Source: Candidatus Aenigmatarchaeota archaeon
Lineage (GTDB): Archaea > Aenigmatarchaeota > Aenigmatarchaeia > PWEA01
Assembly: GCA_003550625.1 (NCBI GenBank)
Contig: PUKU01000086.1
Coordinates: 1 to 10,270 of the forward strand
DNA: 10,270 nucleotides
Reading direction: 5' to 3'
Part shown: piece after piece, positions 1-6,200 of the stretch
Numbering within the stretch: the stretch's first letter is position 1
How the letters are laid out: every line of letters begins with the position of its first letter
Position numbers and translations under genes: made by a program
The notes under the pieces: generated by a model
What the model was told of the DNA's origin: nothing
The model's database searches: none
Seen by the model: only the letters and a program-made list of their open reading frames with translations

Positions 1-1
1 A

Positions 2-76
2 AAGGATCTAAAAGAGATTACGGAAAGACCTGAGGTAAGGGTACCAGCATCATCAGAAATAGAAGAAGAGAAATAG
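2..76 (+). CDS. 3' end of an unidentified upstream gene (partial)
   Basis: The only forward frame open from the window edge reads 24 codons ending in ...SSEIEEEK and a TAG stop at 74-76. The other two forward frames stop within the first 35 bases. The Glu/Lys-rich tail resembles the acidic, helix-prone style of the other proteins here, which supports a real C-terminus. Nothing in 24 residues identifies a family. The gap of 90 bases with a promoter-like element before the next gene suggests it is a separate transcription unit, although readthrough cannot be excluded. Confidence 0.5.
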   Translation, partial: KDLKEITERPEVRVPASSEIEEEK

Positions 77-125
77 CTCTGGATCTAAAAAATCCCAAAT
101 TAAGGTCCTTTGTCCCAAACTGCGT

Positions 126-139
126 AAATATTTTTATAA
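126..139 (+). promoter_or_regulatory. Archaeal TATA box / promoter for the giant gene
   Basis: The A/T-only stretch AAATATTTTTATAA fits an archaeal TATA element. Its core TTTTTATAA (131-139) is centred about 32 bases before the ATG at 167. With the usual TATA-to-start distance of about 25-27 bases, transcription would begin near 160, leaving a leader of only a few bases. The bases before the ATG (GAGAGT) are not a good ribosome binding site, which agrees with a leaderless or nearly leaderless transcript. The remainder of the 77-166 gap shows no convincing terminator or structured RNA. Confidence 0.6.
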
Positions 140-166
140 TACCGTGGGTATTTTATTACTGAGAGT

Positions 167-238
167 ATGAACAAAGGTTATTCTGCCTTGGCTATACTTG
201 CCGTGGCTTTGTTGATCCTTGTCGGAAGTATATATGCA
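167..238 (+). other. N-terminal signal or membrane-anchor segment
   Basis: The protein begins MNKGYSALAILAVALLILVG, one Lys followed by an uninterrupted hydrophobic stretch to about residue 24, then a polar region. This is enough to direct export of the following domains. The K-G-Y order before the hydrophobic core resembles archaeal class III (prepilin-like) signals, but the Glu usually found at position +5 after the cleavage site is absent. It could equally be an uncleaved anchor, giving the protein two membrane helices with both ends in the cytoplasm. Confidence 0.75.
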
Positions 239-3200
239 GGGCATATAACAGGTTTGTTTCTGTCACAAGAAACAACTGTACTGAATCTCGATGAATACTC
301 CTTCCAGTACGAACTTTCTGCCTTCAACGACTCCGAAGAAACTAAGGAGTTTGACTTCCCTGAAGGCGGTGGAGAGCAAACATACTACATAGAAATTCCC
401 AAAAACAGCACTATTTTGGACACAAGTATGACCGCAAGCGGAGAGATAACAACAGTATACCAAAAAGAGATAACATCTGCTGGTGTCGAAGGTCTCTCGA
501 TAGGTGATGTCACGGGTGACGGTAGAAATGAAATAGTAGCAGGTAGAAGAGGTATTGCTGGAGGCGCACCGAGTCTCTTCCTGATAAATGGTTCAACAGG
601 AGATATTATATGGGATTACGATGAAGAAGAACCCGATCCCGAATATATTACTTATTCTACAGACATAGGAGACTTAACAGGAGATGGTCACAATGAAATA
701 GTTTTTGGTAACCAGAATAATTACATTTATGTACTCGACGGGGAAGGTGAATTGGTATGGTCCTATGGAACTGGGGGAAATGTCAGAGCCGTTGGTATAG
801 AAGATATAGCTGATGATACGGATCTGGATGTTATTGCCGGGGATGAGAACGAAGATCTTCACTTAATAGACAGCGACGGCGAAGAAATTTGGAAAAGTTC
901 TACAGGAGGCACAGTCAGGGACCTTAGCACAGGTGATCTTCTTGAAGACAAAGGAACTGATATTGCAGTTGCGTCTGGTAACAGTATAAAGATATACAAT
1001 AAAACAGGACACGAAAGGTTTTCGAAAGATATTGGAAAAAGCATACAGAGCATAAAGGCTGATGGTATCCTTGATTCTGAGTATTATGAAATAATCATAG
1101 GTGAGGATACAAACGACGAAGTAGTTATGTATAGTATATCGGACGAAGAGGGCGACATCGAATTAACTGAACAATGGAGCGAGGCAATGACCCACGACAT
1201 AAATAGTATAGAGAGCTTCGATGTTATTTCTGAAGACCCGCATGGTGGACAGAAGGAAATAATTGTTGGTACACAGGACAATATTGTTTCTGTGTTTTCT
1301 AAGGACGGTGAACTCATATGGGATTTTGAAACCGACAGTTCTGTGTACTCTGTTGCCGCTGGAAGTGTGATGCCTGAACTGGAAGGAGATGAGGTTGCAG
1401 CAGGAGATGGACAACTTTACATATTCAACTTTGAATACTTTCCCACCAATCTCTCACTTGAAATAGATGATAACTCGGCATGGGAATCTGACAAGACCAA
1501 GCTAAGGGAAACTGAAACTATACAAGACTTTGAAGAAGAAACTCAGGATTTTATAGATGGTTGTACACCAATCGAAGGCATGTGTAAGGTCCCACTTACA
1601 CTTCATTCAGACTTCGCGGGAAGGCTTGGTCTCTCCGATCTAAGTATAGAGTACACCTACAACGTATCAGACAAGATAATCAAGGAAGAGGTCGAAAAAT
1701 GGTCCAGGACCAACAACATCTATGTCAACGAGTCCGTTGGTAACGAGTCCATACGTCTGAAATTCGAAAACCATCCTGCAGTAGACGTTATTGTAGAAGG
1801 AATAGGTACGGAGAAAGAATCAAAACTATGTGACTTTAACGGCACACAGTATATAGCCGAAGATAATATATGCCCCGTACCGAAGTTCGAGCTTTACTCT
1901 GATATAGGTGAAGACCTACCAGAACCTGTTCTGTTCTGGGAGGATACGATGCCTTCAGATAAGCCTGTTCTGATGAACAAGAGTGAGCCATGGGAAACAG
2001 ATCAAACGGACGACTACAAATGGAGAAAGAACATTACGGTATGGAACACTGATGAGGAGGAAAACTTTACAAATGTTACGATGAACGCCACAATAAACGA
2101 TTCCGCAGTGGTCGAGGATGAGTTCCTAAATGTAAGCTGGGAAGATGGATGGTATGACATAACACCCAACGAGACAGGTGACTGTGTAGAACAAGAGGAG
2201 TACGAAAAGATTGAAGTCGGGGATGAAAGTTTCTATGTATGTATGGAGGATACAAACGGAAGTGGTGTAGCCGACTTCTTCAAGTGGAAACAACCTAGTA
2301 CTTCATCGACGAACTACAGGATAGGTGGTTCGACTAACTACAGACCTATTCTTGAAAACGGGACTGTGGTCCCGGCCGACGGTGAGGAGGGATACTGGGG
2401 AGATAACTTCACATTCACAGTCGATGTGGAAGACAGAGATGGAGACGATGTAAATCTGACACTCCTGGTAAGACCCAACCACACGGAACAGTGGATAAGG
2501 AAGGGTGAAATGACCGTTGACGGTGGATCAGGAACCGCCGAATTCGAGGTAGAATCGGATAAACACTGGGCAGGTGTAAGCGAGTACATGTTTGAATACT
2601 TCGACTGGAAAGAAGAAAACGGCGATGAGGTGGAGATACACAGTCCAACCAACTCGACTGTGCTTACCGGACCAGAATCTAAGAGGCATCCTGTGGATAT
2701 AAAGGAAATTAGAGGGGACGGAGACAAGGTAAACAGAACAGACTCCGTTTTTATTGAAGTGAGGGTAAACAACACCCATCTGGAAAAACATGTCAACGAG
2801 TCGACAACAGTCGGCTTCTGGGTAGGTGAGGAAGACGGAGACTGGATAAGATACGACGAAGAGACGAATGAAACAGGATACGCAACGATGGAGTTCAAAC
2901 CTGGTAAAAACTACTCAGTTGGCAACCATATATGGATAGCAGGAACCCATGGAAACGACTACTACAACGATACAAACAGCACCGAGTTTAACGTAGAAAT
3001 CCATGGCCTTTTGTCCATTGAACTTACGGAACCGTATGATGGTTCAGTCGTTCTAAGAACCCAGGACACAAACATCTCATCCAGGCTGTTGGACGAATAC
3101 AGCCGACCTGTTGGACTCGAAGGACACGGTTGCAGCTACACGGGCGGAGGAGAAAGTATATTCGATTCAACAACGGACCAGGATGGAACATGCTTCTACG

Positions 3201-6200
3201 CCGATTGGACCCCGGGCTGTGATGCCGATCTCGGTGACAAAAAAATAGAAGCCATACTAGATATTGAGACTGAAGGAGAGGACTCGGAATTTTATACAAT
3301 GGACAAGGAGCTGGATGAATCGGTCGTGGAGGTATGGGGAGAACTAGATATGAGTGTAGAGGAGCCCGAGAACGACAGTATGCACTACAAAAACGAAACC
3401 ATGGATCTCTCGGGTGAAGTGTACGACGAATGCGAACAACTGGATGAAGATAACGCAGAGGTAGCCTGGCACGCCCTATACGACAGGAAAGTTCTTCTAA
3501 ACATAACAGAGCCACACGAACTGGAAAGAACAAATGAGCCATACATTCTAAAAGGAGAACAGCTCAGCGACTGGGGAATGGATCTCGGAACACTGGATCA
3601 GGAAAAAACCAATGTTTATCTGGAAGGTGAGCCGATCCCCGTCGATACCAGGGGCGAAAACATAGACGAAGAAACGGAGATACTGTTCCTCGTTGACCTG
3701 GAGAATGAAAGCAGCCAAGAGTATAAAGTTTCCTGGAGGGAGGAAACAGAAACTGAGGCCGAATACCAGTTCATAGAAAACGGTGGCTTTGAATCCGGGG
3801 ACCTTTCAGGCTGGACATACGAAAACTTCTCCTATCCAAGTAGTACAACTCCCGGAAGCCACCTGATAGACGATGAAAGCAAGACGGGAAGATACTCGTT
3901 GCATATAACGGCAGCTGCTGAAGATGATGTCTACGAGGCTGGTATAAACCAGACGTTACAGAGCGAAACCACAAAGGACGTAAAAATCAAATACAAGTCG
4001 TGGGGTGACTACGAAGACGATGGTTCATATATAGAGATCGCTGGAGAAGAAAGCTGTATTATAGATCCATCAGAAAGAAAGTCAAGTGGAGATGCCCAGT
4101 GGAAAACGGAAATCTGTGATGTTGGGGCTACAGAAAAAATATCGATAACAGTTCATGGGGTTGGAGAAGGAGGTTACAGTACGGATGCAGCAAATCTTCT
4201 GATCGACTACATATGCCTATCGGAAAACGACGAGTGTGTGACCCTGGACAGCGGAGCTTCGCTGGAAACCAACGAAAAAACAGGATACCCTGTAACAGAA
4301 GGTAGAAATACTTCATGGGACAGTATCGAAGATGAAGCCACGGGGCATAGGAGACTTTACGCCGAAGCATGGGGAGAATACTACAAAAACGGCACCGACA
4401 TAATTGATGTGCTCTTACACGGTTGGTCTATGGTATCAAAAGCAAACATAAGCTCAGGTGCATGCAAGTACAGCGAAGAGGGATGGATATGTGCAGCAGG
4501 GTCCGATCTTTCAGCCGAATGTAGAATAGCAGACAAGGACACAGAAGAGGGGATAGAAGGCCACCTGGTTAACTTTGCCCTGGAAGAGAGTGAAGGTGTT
4601 AACACAACTGACGGATACGGCTGGACGGAACATAAGCTTGACGTCCCGGATGAGATAGGAGAATACAACATGACATGCTCTATAGAAGACGACCCGGATG
4701 TATTTTACAACAGCAGTGAGATCGATGAAATGACCGTGGAGTTTGGAGTTAGAGAAGGCCAGACCAACGGAACTTTAAACGTTTCTCCAGAATACGAAGA
4801 AGCACACAACATAACCAGGCTCGAGAACCATACCTTCGGTATGAATGTGACCCTCAACAACACAGGTGATGGTAACATGCTTTCACCGGTTATAGATATA
4901 GAAACACCGGAAGGTGTCCATGTGCCCGAAATGGTTTGTGACCCCATAGGTCCAGGAGGAAACTGTACAGAAAAAATGATGGTAAACATAACGAGACACT
5001 CACCCACAGGACTACAGGATGTAAATATTACCGGGCAATGGACCAACGAAGATGGTACGACAAATACAACAGAAACCACAACCGAGCTCGATATAGAGGA
5101 AAACACCAGACTTGATATAACAGAGGATGAGATCAGAGGTACATTCTCCGCGGGATACGAGGGAAACCTTGCTAACTTCACCGTTGACGCATTTGGAAAC
5201 ACGGAACTCAGGAACGTGACTCTAAATATATCAGGGGAGGACGGTTCCACGATGAAAGAATGGGTCTACTTCGACTCGGAGAATCTGACGGAGACTGAAA
5301 ATAAAACAATGATAGAAACCATAGAAAAGGCTGACAACGAAACGGTCCATATAAACGGCAGTATACCCATCGGAGCAGATGGAGGGAGATATATATCACT
5401 TGTCGAGGCTAATGCAACAGACTCCGACTGCGACCCGAATCAGGAGTGCTGGGACACTTCTCTTCTTAACATAACTATAGAAGCACCAGACTGGTACAGA
5501 GAACCGTCAGAGATATCAAGGACCATAGGATCAGGCCAGGAAGGCGGGACCATCGGTGATATAACTCTCTCGAACAACCTCGAGAAGGAACAGGTCTTTA
5601 GTATAGCTCTCTATGGAAACGGAACCGAGGGTGACACCGAATATATACATGTAGACGATGAAATAGTTCACGTAGAGGGCGGAGGAGAAGAAGTTCTGGA
5701 TCTATACCACAACACAACCAAGGAAGAGTACAGTGAAGGTAACCACACCGCCGAGGTAGTAATAGAGAACCTGAATGAATCAACGCCCACCGAACTTAAC
5801 ACAACGGTCGTTCTGGAAATAGTTCCACTCACCGCGGAGATAATAGGTGTGGGTAGCTCGGAAAAATATTACACAGGACCACTGTACGCGGGGGAAAACA
5901 TAACATCGAGAGTTAAGGTAACAGAGGAAGAGGAAAAGATAGAGGAAGGAATTGATTTCTACGTAGAGGTGGGTGGAGAAGAATGCCATGTGTATGAAAC
6001 CAGTTATGGACACATGGGCTACGGGGAGTTCAAAGGCGATGCATGGTCGGTAGACTGTAAAGTACCAGAAATACAGGGCAATCCCGTTGTCAACGACATG
6101 GTCATTGAAGCAACAGACGAAAACACGGGCGTATCAACACAGACACAGAGATCGAACGCTGTTGTATATTACGACATACTACCCCCGGAGTTCTCGGAGG

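Noticed and set aside
4..90. GGATCTAAAA occurring at 4-13 and again at 81-90
   Set aside because: A ten-base AT-rich match, one copy inside coding sequence, with no further copies seen nearby; probably chance.
102..110. Near-palindrome AAGGTCCTT in the intergenic region as an operator or terminator stem
   Set aside because: The arms are only four bases with a single central base, no T-run follows directly, and such a short match is expected by chance.
2338..2898. 186-codon reverse-strand open frame
   Set aside because: It lies wholly inside the giant gene, is Ser/Pro-rich in the way expected from the complement of Asp/Glu-rich codons, and has no ribosome binding site or recognisable domain.
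3024..3542. 172-codon reverse-strand open frame
   Set aside because: Arg/Pro/Leu-rich composition without domain character; it overlaps the clearly coding Ig-like region.
4705..5250. 181-codon reverse-strand open frame
   Set aside because: Same reasons: antisense shadow of acidic, Thr-rich coding sequence with Ser/Val-biased composition and no domain.
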